Source of the DNA: Gaiellasilicea sp963791905
Lineage (GTDB): Bacteria > Actinomycetota > Thermoleophilia > Gaiellales > Gaiellaceae
NCBI GenBank assembly: GCA_963791905.1
Contig: CAWBTX010000002.1
Location: forward strand, 310,001 to 374,000
Reading direction: 5' to 3'
Length of the DNA: 64,000 bases
In this document: piece by piece, positions 1 to 8,693 of the stretch
Layout: every line of letters begins with the position of its first letter
Numbering within the stretch: position 1 is the first letter of the stretch
Made by a program: the position numbers and the translations under genes
Notes under the pieces: generated by a model
What the model was told of the DNA's origin: nothing
Database searches by the model: none
The model's input: the letters and a program-made list of their open reading frames with translations, nothing else

Positions 1-363
1 GCGCGCTCGATCCCGGCCAGGATCGAGAGCACCGGCTTCCCCGAGCTGGAGCGCAAGGGCGGTGTCGAGGATGTCGGACGAGGTCAAGCCGTAGTGGAAG
101 TGCCTGCCGTGCTCCCCGAGCTGCTCGGCAACGGCGTCGACGAAGGCGGCGACGTCGTGCTGCGTCTCGGCCTCGAGCTCGGCCACGCGCTCCGGCGAGG
201 GCGGGGTTGCGCGAGCGACAATCTCGTCGACCGCGGCCTGGGGGACGGCGCCGATCTCCGCCCACGCCGCGAGCGCCGCGAGCTCGACGTCGAGCCACCG
301 TGAGAGCTTCGCCTCGTCCGACCAGATGCGGGCCATCTCCGGACGGGAGTAGCGCGGGATCAC
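1..363 (-). CDS. purB: Adenylosuccinate lyase, N-terminal part (cut by window edge)
   Basis: PurB cleaves SAICAR and adenylosuccinate to release fumarate in purine synthesis. Only the first ~120 residues lie in the window. They start at a GTG (revcomp 361-363) and begin MIPRYSRPEMARIWSDEAK, the usual PurB N-terminus, followed by HYGLTSSDILDTALALQL, the conserved substrate-binding TSSD segment. After QLG the frame breaks. A +1 shift near position 40 restores a plausible helix ending AGIERA, so I infer a base error. purD and purA follow on the same strand, forming a purine cluster. Confidence 0.9.
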   Translation of the reverse strand, partial: MIPRYSRPEMARIWSDEAKLSRWLDVELAALAAWAEIGAVPQAAVDEIVARATPPSPERVAELEAETQHDVAAFVDAVAEQLGEHGRHFHYGLTSSDILDTALALQLGEAGALDPGRDRAR

Positions 364-414
364 TGCTCGAGTCTAACTTCGGCCCCGGGTGACGCTTCGG
401 GCCGTTCCACCGAT

Positions 415-1635
415 TTAGACGACCGGCGCCGCGGCCGCCTGCGCGATGTCGCGACGGTAGTGCGCGCCGTCGAACGACACGAGCTCAGCGGCCGCGTACG
501 CGAGCTCGCGTGCGGCAGCGATCGTCTCCCCCGTCCCGGTTACGCCCAGGATCCGGCCGCCGTTCGTGACGAGCTGATCCCCGTGCCGGGCGGTGCCGGC
601 GTGGAAGACGAGCGCACCCGCGGCCTCTGCGTCCTCGACTCCACGGATCGTCGTGCCGCTGTCGGACCGCGCCGGGTAGCCCGCCCCGGCGAGCACGACG
701 GTCACCGCGGCCTCCTCGCTCGCCGCGAGCTCGATCCCGGAGAGGTCGCCCGTGGCTGCCGCCGCAAGGGCGCCGAGGAAGTCGCCCTCCAGACGAGGCA
801 GGATCGACTGCGTCTCGGGATCGCCGAAGCGACAGTTGAACTCCAGCACCTTCGGGCCGTCGCGGGTGAGCATCAGCCCGGCGAAGAGGACGCCGATGAA
901 GGGTGACCCACGCCGCGCGAGCTCATCGACGACCGGCCGGTGGACCAGGTCGAGCAGCTCGTTTGCCTGGTCGTCGCCGAGTCGCGGCACCGGCGAGAAC
1001 GACCCCATGCCGCCGGTGTTCGGGCCGGTGTCGCCGTCGCCGATCCGCTTGAAGTCCTGCGCCGGCGCGAGTGGTACGACGGTTCGCCCATCGGAGAGAC
1101 CGAAGAGCGAGACCTCCTCCCCTTCCAGGTGCTCCTCGATCACGAGCGGGCCGGGGAAGGCGGACGCGGCGCGCAGGCCTTCGTCGAGCTCCTCCACCGT
1201 CCGGCACACGAAGACGCCCTTGCCGGCAGCAAGGCCGTCCGCCTTGATCACGCACGGTGGCCGGGCCACCGCCAGGCGCTCTGCTGTCGGCACTCCCGCC
1301 TCGGCCATCACGTCCTTGGCGAAGCTCTTGGAGCCTTCGATCCGGGCGGCCTCGCGACCGGGGCCGAAGACGGCGATGCCGGCGTGGCGGAGCTCGTCGG
1401 CCACGCCGAGCACGAGCGGCGCCTCCGGCCCGATCACGGCGAGGTCGACCTCGAGGCTGCGGGCGAGCCCGAGCAGGCTCTCGCCGTCCTCGGCGCGCAC
1501 CGGATGACAGTCGCCGAGCTGCGCGATACCCGGGTTCCCAGGGGCAGCATGCAACTGCGTCAGCCCGGGTGCCTGGGCGAGCTTCCACGCGAGCGCGTGC
1601 TCCCTTCCTCCCGAACCGACGACCAGCACCTTCAC
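415..1635 (-). CDS. purD: Phosphoribosylamine-glycine ligase
   Basis: This ligase joins glycine to phosphoribosylamine with ATP, the second step of de novo purine synthesis, in the cytoplasm. The 406-residue frame is intact. It starts with the N-domain motif VLVVGSGGREHALAWKL. The ATP-grasp core shows VIKADGLAAGKGVFV near residue 130, the PNTGGMGSFSPVP loop and the metal/ATP segment VLEFNCRFGDPETQ. Length is slightly below the usual 420-430. It lies 51 bases upstream of purB and 123 bases downstream of purA on the same strand, so the three purine genes may be cotranscribed. Confidence 0.97.
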   Translation of the reverse strand: MKVLVVGSGGREHALAWKLAQAPGLTQLHAAPGNPGIAQLGDCHPVRAEDGESLLGLARSLEVDLAVIGPEAPLVLGVADELRHAGIAVFGPGREAARIEGSKSFAKDVMAEAGVPTAERLAVARPPCVIKADGLAAGKGVFVCRTVEELDEGLRAASAFPGPLVIEEHLEGEEVSLFGLSDGRTVVPLAPAQDFKRIGDGDTGPNTGGMGSFSPVPRLGDDQANELLDLVHRPVVDELARRGSPFIGVLFAGLMLTRDGPKVLEFNCRFGDPETQSILPRLEGDFLGALAAAATGDLSGIELAASEEAAVTVVLAGAGYPARSDSGTTIRGVEDAEAAGALVFHAGTARHGDQLVTNGGRILGVTGTGETIAAARELAYAAAELVSFDGAHYRRDIAQAAAAPVV

Positions 1636-1758
1636 GGCGCGCCGAGTCTACTTCCGCCTCGGGCCGTTTTCGACAACGCGCCTTGGGGGCATGGCACCGG
1701 TCGATCACGAACCTCCGCGGCACCCACGAGGGTCGCGGGCCGGCGGGCGTAGCCGGGC

Positions 1759-3033
1759 TCAGCGCGCGGCGAGGAACTGCTCGCGGGCCGCGCCCGTGCC
1801 GACCAGGGTCACCGGAACGTCGAGCTCGCGCTCCACGAGCCGCACGTAGTCACGCGCCGCCCCCGGCAGGTCTGCGGCCGTATCGCACCCGTCGAGGGCC
1901 TCACCCCAGCCCGGCACCGTCTGCATCACCGGCCGCGCGTGGTGGAAGTCACTCTGGTGGGCCGGGAAATCGGCCGTCTCGGCTCCGTCCGGCAGGCGGT
2001 ACCGGACGCAGACGCGGAGCTCGTCGAAGCCGGACAGAACGTCGAGCTTGGTCAGCGCGAGCGACGTGATGCCGTTGATCCTGACCGCATAGCGCAGGGC
2101 GACGAGGTCGAGCCACCCGGGCCGGCGCTCTCGCCCCGTCACGGTGCCGTACTCCTGGCCGAGCTCGCGCACCTGAGCGGCGAGCGCGTCGTCCATCTCG
2201 CTCGGCAGCGGCCCGGCGCCGACGCGCGTGACGTACGCCTTCGCGACGCCGATCACCTCGTCGATCCGCGTCGGCCCGATCCCGATCCCCGTCGCGGCGG
2301 CTCCTGCCACCGGATTCGACGACGTCACGAAGGGATAGGTGCCGTGATCGAGATCCAGGAGCGTCCCCTGCGCGCCCTCGAGGAGAACGCGCTTGCCCGC
2401 CGCGAGCGCCTCGTGCACGAGCAGCGACGTGTCGGCGACGTACGGGCGTAACCGCTTGGCGTAGCCCTCGTACCGCTCGGCGACGTCGTCGAGCTGGAAC
2501 GGCTCCTGCTCGTACACGCGCTCGAGCCAGACGTTGCGCTCGGCGAGCGCGGTCTCGATCTTCTGCCGCAGGATCTTCGGATCGAGCAGGTCCTGGACGC
2601 GAATGCCGATCCTCGCGGCCTTGTCGGCATAGGCCGGCCCGATGCCCCGCCGGGTCGTCCCGATCTGCAGCTTCCCGAGGCGCCTCTCGCTCGCCCCGTC
2701 GAGCGCGATGTGCCAGGGCATGATCAGGTGCGCGTTGCCCGAGACGCGCAGCGGCTCGACGGAGATCCCGCGGCCCTCGAGCTCGTCCATCTCCCCGAGC
2801 AGCACCTCGGGATCGACGACGCAACCGTTCCCGAGGACGCTCAGCTTCCCCGACACGATCCCGGAGGGGAGCTGACGGAACTTGAACGTCTCGCCATCGG
2901 CGATGACCGTGTGGCCGGCATTCGGGCCGCCCTGGTAGCGGCAGACGACGTCCGACTCTTGGGCGAGCAGATCGACGATCTTGCCCTTCCCCTCGTCGCC
3001 CCACTGCGCGCCGACGATCACGGTGGCGGGCAC
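1759..3033 (-). CDS. purA: Adenylosuccinate synthetase
   Basis: PurA condenses IMP and aspartate using GTP, the committed step to AMP. I chose the GTG at 3031-3033, giving 424 residues that begin VPATVIVGAQWGDEGKGK. The open frame extends 15 codons further upstream, but family members start here. Visible motifs are the GTP P-loop GAQWGDEGKGK, the catalytic segment GGPNAGHT, GTTRRGIGPAYADKAAR (IMP binding) and TGRERRPGWLD. The gene is intact. It precedes purD on the same strand, and dnaB ends 55 bases upstream of it. Confidence 0.97.
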   Translation of the reverse strand: MPATVIVGAQWGDEGKGKIVDLLAQESDVVCRYQGGPNAGHTVIADGETFKFRQLPSGIVSGKLSVLGNGCVVDPEVLLGEMDELEGRGISVEPLRVSGNAHLIMPWHIALDGASERRLGKLQIGTTRRGIGPAYADKAARIGIRVQDLLDPKILRQKIETALAERNVWLERVYEQEPFQLDDVAERYEGYAKRLRPYVADTSLLVHEALAAGKRVLLEGAQGTLLDLDHGTYPFVTSSNPVAGAAATGIGIGPTRIDEVIGVAKAYVTRVGAGPLPSEMDDALAAQVRELGQEYGTVTGRERRPGWLDLVALRYAVRINGITSLALTKLDVLSGFDELRVCVRYRLPDGAETADFPAHQSDFHHARPVMQTVPGWGEALDGCDTAADLPGAARDYVRLVERELDVPVTLVGTGAAREQFLAAR

Positions 3034-3088
3034 GCCGGGAGTGTTGCACGGGCATCGGTGCCTGCGCGTACGGTCCACGACGGTCGCG

Positions 3089-4459
3089 CTACGCGGCCGC
3101 GAGATCCGCGAACTTCGCGTACCGCTTCAGGAACGACAGCTTGACCATGTCGGTCGGCCCGTTGCGGTGCTTCGCGATGATCAGCTCGGCGATCCCCTGC
3201 GACTCCGATTCCTCGCCGTGGTAGTACTCGTCGCGGTAGACGAAGCCGACGAGGTCGGCGTCCTGCTCGATCGAGCCCGACTCGCGGAGGTCGGAGAGGA
3301 TCGGCCGCTTGTCGTGCCGCTGCTCGACGGCCCGCGAGAGCTGCGAGAGCGCGAGGATCGGCACGTCGAGGTCGCGCGCGAGGATCTTGAGCGAGCGCGA
3401 GATCTGCGAGACCTCCTGGACGCGGTTCTCCGCGGACGAGCCCGAGGTCATGAGCTGCAGGTAGTCGACGATGATCAGGCCGAGCCGCGGCTCCCGAGAC
3501 TTGAGCCGGCGCGCCTTGGATCGGATCTCCATCATCGTGATCGAGCCGGTGTCGTCGACCCAGATCGGCGCCTTCATGAGCTTGTCGCACGCCGCCGTCA
3601 GGCGCGGCCAGTCCTCGGGCTTGAGCTTGCCGGTACGCAGGCTCTGCGACTCGACGCGCGCCTCCGCGCACATCATCCGCTGCGTCACCTCGCTCTTCGA
3701 CATCTCGAGCGTGAAGAGCGCGACCGGGATGTCGTGCCGGATGGCGAGGTTCTGCGCCATGCACAGTGCCAGCGCCGACTTCCCCATCGACGGGCGCGCC
3801 GCGAGGATGACCAGGTTGCCCGGCTGGAGGCCCGAGGTGAGCTTGTCGAGCTCCCTGAAACCCGTCGGGATCCCCGTGACGTCGGCGCCCGCCTCGTACA
3901 GGTGCATGATCCGCTCGAAGCTCTCCTTGAGGAGCCCCTCGATGTGGCTGAAGTCGCCGGTGACGCGCTGCTGCGCGAGGTCGAAGACGATCTGCTCAGC
4001 GCGGTCGACGAGGTCGGTCGTGTCGCCCGGACGGTCCTGGCCGAGCCGGGCGATCTCGGCGCCGGCGCGGACGAGCCCGCGGAGCGTCGCCATCTCCCGA
4101 ACGATGCGGGCGTAGTGCGCCGCGTTCGCGGTGGCGGGGACGAGCGCCGCGAGCTCGTGCACCTTCGCCTTGCCGCCGACCGGCTCCAACTCGCCGCGCT
4201 CCTCGAGCGAGTCGACGATCGTGATCGCGTCGACCGGCTCGCCCTGCTGGTAGAGGGCGAGACAGACGCGGAAGATCGTGCCGTGGCTCTCGCGGTAGAA
4301 GTCGTCGGCGGAGAGGATCTCGGTGACGGCGCCGATCGCTCCAGGCGAGATCAGCATCGCCCCCAGCACCGACTCCTCGGCCTCGAGGTTCTGCGGCGGC
4401 ACGTGGGGCGCCGCGCTGCCGGTCGGCCGGGTGGCGAGCTGGGACATGTCCGTATTCAT
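3089..4459 (-). CDS. dnaB: Replicative DNA helicase
   Basis: DnaB is the hexameric helicase that unwinds the fork ahead of the replisome. The 456-residue form starts at the ATG 4457-4459 (MNTDMSQLAT); a second in-frame ATG 12 bases on is an alternative. The N-terminal domain begins PQNLEAEESVLGAMLISPGA. The RecA-like core carries the Walker A loop AARPSMGKSALAL, the Walker B LGLIIVDYLQLM, and the DnaB4 motif ILALSQLSRAVEQR. No intein is present. An 80-base leader separates it from a perfect LexA-like palindrome, so SOS control is possible. It is followed by purA on the same strand. Confidence 0.97.
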   Translation of the reverse strand: MNTDMSQLATRPTGSAAPHVPPQNLEAEESVLGAMLISPGAIGAVTEILSADDFYRESHGTIFRVCLALYQQGEPVDAITIVDSLEERGELEPVGGKAKVHELAALVPATANAAHYARIVREMATLRGLVRAGAEIARLGQDRPGDTTDLVDRAEQIVFDLAQQRVTGDFSHIEGLLKESFERIMHLYEAGADVTGIPTGFRELDKLTSGLQPGNLVILAARPSMGKSALALCMAQNLAIRHDIPVALFTLEMSKSEVTQRMMCAEARVESQSLRTGKLKPEDWPRLTAACDKLMKAPIWVDDTGSITMMEIRSKARRLKSREPRLGLIIVDYLQLMTSGSSAENRVQEVSQISRSLKILARDLDVPILALSQLSRAVEQRHDKRPILSDLRESGSIEQDADLVGFVYRDEYYHGEESESQGIAELIIAKHRNGPTDMVKLSFLKRYAKFADLAAA

Positions 4460-4538
4460 GACGACGGTCGCGCGGGCCTGCAACGGTGTGGATCCCCACC
4501 GATGCCGGCGGCCGGCGGAGCGCGTTTTGCAGCGCAAA

Positions 4539-4559
4539 CGAACACGTGTTCGCAGTGTA
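4539..4559 (-). promoter_or_regulatory. LexA/SOS-box-like operator with adjacent -10 element, upstream of dnaB
   Basis: Positions 4539-4552 read CGAACACGTGTTCG, a perfect 14-base palindrome. It matches the Gram-positive/actinobacterial LexA box form CGAAC-N4-GTTCG exactly. On the dnaB strand it is directly preceded by TACACT (4554-4559), a good -10 hexamer, so a repressor here would sit at the start site. The assignment to LexA is by consensus only. Confidence 0.65.
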
Positions 4560-4630
4560 ATCCACTGCTCGGACGGCGTTCCGGGCCTGCCGCGAGCCCA
4601 CGGCGCGCCCGGAAAGTGCGCGAACTTCCG

Positions 4631-4660
4631 TCACTCCTCCACAGGGCTGTGGAGGAGTGA
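4631..4660 (-). terminator. Perfect 14-bp inverted repeat after rplI
   Basis: The left arm TCACTCCTCCACAG and its exact reverse complement are separated by two bases (GG). It starts 4 bases after the inferred rplI stop. There is no U tract, as is common in high-GC actinobacteria. It probably ends the rpsF-ssb-rpsR-rplI transcript and supports placing the rplI stop at 4665. Confidence 0.7.
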
Positions 4661-4664
4661 CCGC

Positions 4665-5365
4665 CTACTGTGTCTCGTCCGCCGCCGGCTCGGCGTCGGC
4701 GGCGTCGGCCGCCTCGACCGCCGCGGGAGTCTCGGGAGTCTCGGGAGCCTCGGAGCCTCGGCCGCAGCCGCGACCTCTTCCTCGGCCTCGGGCTCGTCGA
4801 GGTACTCGACCGCCTCGTCCGCCGCGCCTCCGGCCCCGGCCTCGGCCGCGGCCTTCGCGTCGGCCTCCGCCTGCTCGGCCGCCTCCATCGCCGCCAGCTC
4901 CTCCTCGGGCGGCAACTCGCCGCCCTCGGGAACGACGAGCGTCTTCACCTCGACGCTCACGTCCTCGAAGACCTGGATCGGGATCGAGTAGCGACCGATC
5001 CGCTTCAGCGAGTCGGTGCCGATCTTCTTGCGGTCGATGCGGATCTTCCGCGAGCGCCAGAGCTCGTCGGCGATGTCCGTCGTCGTCACCGACCCGAACA
5101 GCGCACCGGTGGGGCCCGACTTGACGTCGAAGCGCAGCACGGTCTTGTTCAGCACGTCCGCGATCTCACGCGCCTGCTCCACGGAGCGGGCCTCGTGCCG
5201 CGCGCGCTGCTCGTCGATCTTCTGCAGCTCGGCCACGCGGCCGGCCGTCGCGGGCTCGGCGAGCCGGCGCGGCAGCAGGTAGTTGCGCGCGTACCCGCGG
5301 GCGACGCTGACGACCTCGCCGCGCAGGCCGACCTTCTCGACGTCTGCGAGCAGGATCACCTCCAC
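4665..5365 (-). CDS. rplI: 50S ribosomal protein L9 with acidic C-terminal extension (frameshifted tail)
   Basis: L9 binds 23S rRNA at the base of the L1 stalk. Translation from GTG 5363-5365 gives VEVILLADVEKVGLRGEVV and GYARNYLLPRRLAEPAT, the conserved N-domain and the start of the linker helix. After the ~150-residue core there is an unusual Ala/Glu/Asp-rich tail of about 80 residues. As read, the tail turns into an arginine-rich frame. Adding one base near 4755 gives APETPETPAAVEAADAADA and a TAG at 4665-4667 just before the hairpin, so I infer a base deletion. The GTG lies two bases after the rpsR stop. Confidence 0.92.
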
Positions 5366-5367
5366 GG

Positions 5368-5637
5368 CTACCGGGCCTCCACGTACGGCAGCAGCGCCAT
5401 CTCGCGCGCCCGCTTGACGGCGACCGCGACCTGGCGCTGGTGCCGGCGGCACGCGCCCGTGATGCGGCGGTTGCGGATCTTGCCCTTCTCCGAGATGTAG
5501 CGCCGGAGCTGGTTCACGTTCTTGTAGTCCACCTCTTCGACCTTGTCCTTGCAGAAGAGGCAGCTCTTGCGGCGGCCCGGGGCGGTCGACGCGCCCGGAC
5601 GCCCCCTGCGGGTTCCTTGTGGTTTCGGCTGTGCCAT
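5368..5637 (-). CDS. rpsR: 30S ribosomal protein S18
   Basis: S18 pairs with S6 on the platform of the 30S subunit. The 89-residue protein has the core VDYKNVNQLRRYISEKGKI and RNRRITGACRRHQRQVAVA. It carries cysteines in CLFCKDK and TGACRRH, the zinc-binding (C+) type of S18. The N-terminal tail is basic and rich in glycine and proline. It lies between ssb (12 bases upstream) and rplI (2 bases downstream), the usual bacterial gene order. Confidence 0.96.
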   Translation of the reverse strand: MAQPKPQGTRRGRPGASTAPGRRKSCLFCKDKVEEVDYKNVNQLRRYISEKGKIRNRRITGACRRHQRQVAVAVKRAREMALLPYVEAR

Positions 5638-5649
5638 CTCGTCTCGCTC

Positions 5650-6084
5650 CTAGAAGGGAATGTCGTCGTCGGCGGCGGAGGCCGGGAAGTCGTCGCTCGC
5701 CTGCGTCGCGGCGCCCTGCGGCACGAACTGGCCGCCCTCGCCGTCTGCGCGCGAGCCGAGGAACTGGACGTTGTCGGCGATGACCTCGACGGCCTGGCGC
5801 TTGGAGCCGTCCTGGGCGTCCCACTCGCGCCACTCGAGCCGGCCCTGCACGGCGACCGGGCGGCCCTTGGAGAGGTACTGCGCGCAGCTCTCGCCCTGCT
5901 GTCCCCAGACGGTGATGTCGAAGTAGTTCGGCTTGTCGGTCCACTGGCCGGTCGCGCCGTCCTTGCGGCGCGAGTTGACGGCGAGCCGCAGGGAGCACAC
6001 GGCCGTGCCCGACGGGGTGTGCCGAAGCTCCGGGTCGCGCGTCAGATTGCCGACGAGGACGACGCTGTTGATGTTCGCGGGCAT
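5650..6084 (-). CDS. ssb: Single-stranded DNA-binding protein
   Basis: SSB coats single-stranded DNA during replication and repair. The 144-residue protein begins with the OB fold, MPANINSVVLVGNLTRDPEL, contains PNYFDITVWGQQGE and VAVQGRLEWREW, and ends in the acidic tip ADDDIPF that recruits partner proteins. Its ATG shares one base with the rpsF stop (TAATG), showing translational coupling. It is intact and of normal length. Confidence 0.97.
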   Translation of the reverse strand: MPANINSVVLVGNLTRDPELRHTPSGTAVCSLRLAVNSRRKDGATGQWTDKPNYFDITVWGQQGESCAQYLSKGRPVAVQGRLEWREWDAQDGSKRQAVEVIADNVQFLGSRADGEGGQFVPQGAATQASDDFPASAADDDIPF

Positions 6085-6455
6085 TACTCCTCCTCCAGCT
6101 GGGTGTCGGGGCTGTCCGCGACATCCTCGCTTGGCGGGCCGCCGACCGCTACCGGCTGTGTCGACCCTGGCTTGTAGCGGCGTGTCGCCAGGTGCCGCAT
6201 GACGGCGTCGTCGATCTTGAGCACGCGCGAGATCTCGTCGAGCGTCTCCGGCACGACGGTGAAGCTGAGCAGGTGGTAGACGCCGTCGGCGTGCTTGTCG
6301 ATCTCGTAGGCGAGCTTGCGGCGGCCCCAGACGTCGTGGCCGTCCCAGGTGCCCCCGCCTGCCTCGACGAGGTCACGTGTCCGCTTGACGATCTCCTCCT
6401 GGCGCTCCTGCGGGAGCTCGGGGTCCAGCATGAGCAAAATCTCGTAGTCGATCAC
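6084..6455 (-). CDS. rpsF: 30S ribosomal protein S6
   Basis: S6 binds S18 and the central domain of 16S rRNA. I chose GTG 6453-6455, giving 123 residues that begin VIDYEILLMLDPELPQERQ. A strong AAGGAGG lies about 12 bases upstream, while the longer open frame adds a non-conserved arginine-rich head. YEIDKHADGVYHLLSF and VIRHLATRR-like sequence (MRHLATRRYK) are typical. A short acidic tail ends QLEEE. It is the first gene of the rpsF-ssb-rpsR-rplI operon. Confidence 0.95.
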   Translation of the reverse strand: MIDYEILLMLDPELPQERQEEIVKRTRDLVEAGGGTWDGHDVWGRRKLAYEIDKHADGVYHLLSFTVVPETLDEISRVLKIDDAVMRHLATRRYKPGSTQPVAVGGPPSEDVADSPDTQLEEE

Positions 6456-6579
6456 AGGTTCCCTGGCCTCCTTAGGTCTCGGGCTTCCCCTGGTCTTAGG
6501 CGGCCTCACCGGCAGGCACGAGCGGGAACGGGCGCGTACGAGGCGAGGCGGGAAGCGGCGCTCAGAGTAGCATCAACGC

Positions 6580-6900
6580 ATGCGGAAGCTGCTGACGGGA
6601 CTCGCCGGCGCGATCGGCGCCGCCGCCCTCTGGCGCTATCTGACGCGCAAGCCGCCCGAGCAGGCGCAGGCACCCGAGCCGGCACCGGCAGCGGAGCCGC
6701 AACCGGATCCGGCCGACGAGCTGCGGCGCAAGCTCGCGGAGGCGCGCGAGACGGTCGACGATCGCGACGAGTACGACGCGGCGGAGGGGACGCCGGTCGA
6801 CCAGGTCGAGGAGCCACGCTCGCTCGAGGAGCGACGCCGCGCCGTCCACCAGCAGGCTCAGGAGGCCCTCGACCGCATGCAGCCGGAGGTCGACGACTAG
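6580..6900 (+). CDS. Small membrane-anchored hypothetical protein
   Basis: This 106-residue protein is not recognised as a named family. It starts MRKLLTGLAGAIGAAALWRY, a single hydrophobic N-terminal helix that looks like a membrane anchor. A proline/alanine/glutamate-rich spacer follows, then a charged region with coiled-coil potential (ELRRKLAEARETVDDRDE and RSLEERRRAVHQQAQEAL). It is transcribed divergently from rpsF and is followed in the same direction by another membrane protein. Confidence 0.7.
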   Translation: MRKLLTGLAGAIGAAALWRYLTRKPPEQAQAPEPAPAAEPQPDPADELRRKLAEARETVDDRDEYDAAEGTPVDQVEEPRSLEERRRAVHQQAQEALDRMQPEVDD

Positions 6901-6954
6901 CGACGGCCGCCTCCGACGGAAGGCCCGTCTGAGATTGGCGGCATACTGTTCGGG

Positions 6955-7695
6955 ATGAGCGAGCTGCCGCGGACGGACGATCCGCCGCTCGACGCGGAAG
7001 GGGTCGACGCGGAACGGGTCGAGGAGGCCTTCGCCACCTTCGCCGAGCGGGTCCACGAGCTCGAGCTCGTCACGAGCGAGCTGCGGGCCGAGCTGCGGGC
7101 GCTCCGAGCCGAGCGGACCGCGCCTCCCGCCTTCGACGACGCCGAGGTGTGGCCCGCGGACGGCGCGAGCCCCGGCCCGGCGGCGGACTGGGTCGCCGCC
7201 GTGCCGCCGCCGCTCTCGCTTCCCTCGTCGGCGCCGCGGCTCGTCGCCGAAGGCGCCTTCCTCGTCGTCGTGGCGCTGCTCGCCGGCCTGGCCGACCTGA
7301 GCGCCGCCTGGATCGGGCTCATCATGCTCACCGCCTGGGCGCTCGTCGCCCTCTCCGAGTGGGCGGCGGCGGCCAAGCGCGCCCGCTGGCACCTCGAGGA
7401 GGTCGCGCCGGCACGCGAGGCCCCGGCCGCTGACGACCTCGGCTCGACCGGCCCGTGGGATGTGCCGGTCGTGCAGGCGACCGCGATCGAGACACCCGAC
7501 GACTCGGAGTCGCGCACCGTCGTCGCCCAGCTTCCGGCCCAGCCTCCGGCCCAGGTTCCGGCGCAGCTCCCGGCTCAGCCCGACACGCCCGCCGACACCG
7601 AGGAGACGATGGCGCCCTCCGCCGGCACCGGTCGGCGGCTGCGCTTCTGGCGCCGGCCGCCGGTCGAGACGTCACCGGACCCCTGGGAGGCGTGA
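6955..7695 (+). CDS. Hypothetical membrane protein with N-terminal coiled coil
   Basis: The family of this 246-residue protein is not recognised. Residues ~20-55 are an acidic coiled coil (VEEAFATFAERVHELELV). Residues ~98-140 form two hydrophobic helices (AEGAFLVVVALLAGLADL and AAWIGLIMLTAWALVALS). The C-terminal third is a low-complexity PAQ-rich tail with repeats of the type AQPPAQVPAQLPAQ. The stop overlaps the GTG start of the next gene (GTGA), so the two are probably translationally coupled. Confidence 0.75.
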   Translation: MSELPRTDDPPLDAEGVDAERVEEAFATFAERVHELELVTSELRAELRALRAERTAPPAFDDAEVWPADGASPGPAADWVAAVPPPLSLPSSAPRLVAEGAFLVVVALLAGLADLSAAWIGLIMLTAWALVALSEWAAAAKRARWHLEEVAPAREAPAADDLGSTGPWDVPVVQATAIETPDDSESRTVVAQLPAQPPAQVPAQLPAQPDTPADTEETMAPSAGTGRRLRFWRRPPVETSPDPWEA

Positions 7696-8693
7696 GGGCC
7701 CTAGCCCTCGCCGCCGCAGCAGCCGCGGCGGCGCTGCTCGTTCCGGCCGCGTCGGGGCTTCGCCCTGCTCCCGTCCTGAAGCTGCCGCCGGGCTTCGGCG
7801 CCGAGCTCTACGCGAGCGGGCTGAAGAGGCCGACGGCGCTCGCGTTCGGCCCGGACAGCCTCCTCTACGCGACGCAGGAGACCGGCGAGGTCGTCGCGGT
7901 CGGCCGCGGCTCTGCGAAGCCTCGGGTCCTGGCGCGCGGCTTCCCGACTCCGCTCGGCCTCGCCTGGAGCGGCAACGTGCTCTTCGTCTCGGCGCAGGGC
8001 TCGCTGCATCGGCTCGTCGTCCGCGGCAAGCGCGTCGTCTCCCGGCGCGCGATCGTGACGAGACTCCCCTTCGGCCGTCACCAGCAGGACACCGTCGCGG
8101 TCGGGCCGGACGGGCGCCTCTACCTCGGGAGCGGCTCCACGTGCGACGCGTGCAGGGAGAAGAACCGCCGGAGCGCCGCGATCCTCTCGGTCGAGCCCGA
8201 CGGCACCGACCTCAGGGTCGAGGCGCGCGGCCTCCGCAACCCGTACGGCCTCGCCTTCCAGCCGGGGACGGGGCGTCTCTACGTCTCCGTCAACGGGCGC
8301 GACGACCTCGGCGACGCGGAGCCGGCCGAGACCATCGTCCGCTTCCGGCGCGGGGCCGACTTCGGCTGGCCGGACTGCTGGGCGAGCTGGGCGAAGCGCC
8401 GCCTCGCCGGCAAGTGCGCGGGCGTCACGCCGCCCGTGGCCTACCTCGAACCGCACTCGTCCGCGGACAGCCTCACCTTCTGGCGTGGCGACCTCGTCGT
8501 CGCCGAGTGGGGCCAGTACCTGAGCGAGCGCTGGGGGCGGAAGCTCGTGCGCGTCGACGTCGGCAGCGGACGGACGACGACGCTGGCGACCGGCTTCGAC
8601 CATCCCCTCGGCCTGGCCGTCGAGCCCAGGTCGGGCGGCCTCCTGGTCGGCGACTGGGGCCGCGGGGTCGTCTACCGCATCACGAAGCGCTGA
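7692..8693 (+). CDS. Secreted PQQ-dependent sugar (sorbosone) dehydrogenase-like beta-propeller protein
   Basis: The 333-residue protein begins with a signal peptide (VRALALAAAAAAAALLVPAA) and LPPGFGAELYASGLKRPTAL, the start of the GDH/sorbosone dehydrogenase propeller. HQQDTVAVGPDGRLYLGSGS, GLRNPYGLAFQPGTGRLY and DFGWPDCWASW are characteristic blades; the last normally includes a PQQ-site region. Whether it binds PQQ or oxidises a sugar is an inference from family. The GTG overlaps the previous stop, and its 3' end overlaps the convergent amidase gene by about 20 bases. Confidence 0.85.
   Translation: MRALALAAAAAAAALLVPAASGLRPAPVLKLPPGFGAELYASGLKRPTALAFGPDSLLYATQETGEVVAVGRGSAKPRVLARGFPTPLGLAWSGNVLFVSAQGSLHRLVVRGKRVVSRRAIVTRLPFGRHQQDTVAVGPDGRLYLGSGSTCDACREKNRRSAAILSVEPDGTDLRVEARGLRNPYGLAFQPGTGRLYVSVNGRDDLGDAEPAETIVRFRRGADFGWPDCWASWAKRRLAGKCAGVTPPVAYLEPHSSADSLTFWRGDLVVAEWGQYLSERWGRKLVRVDVGSGRTTTLATGFDHPLGLAVEPRSGGLLVGDWGRGVVYRITKR

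Noticed and set aside
4521..4540. Inverted repeat GTTTTGC/GCAAAC near the LexA box as a third copy of the CAAACGC palindrome
   Set aside because: The arms have the opposite order and the match is imperfect.
2981..4660. A 559-codon plus-strand frame opposite purA and dnaB
   Set aside because: Composition is Arg/Asp/Leu-rich antisense shadow; purA and dnaB carry every family motif on the other strand.
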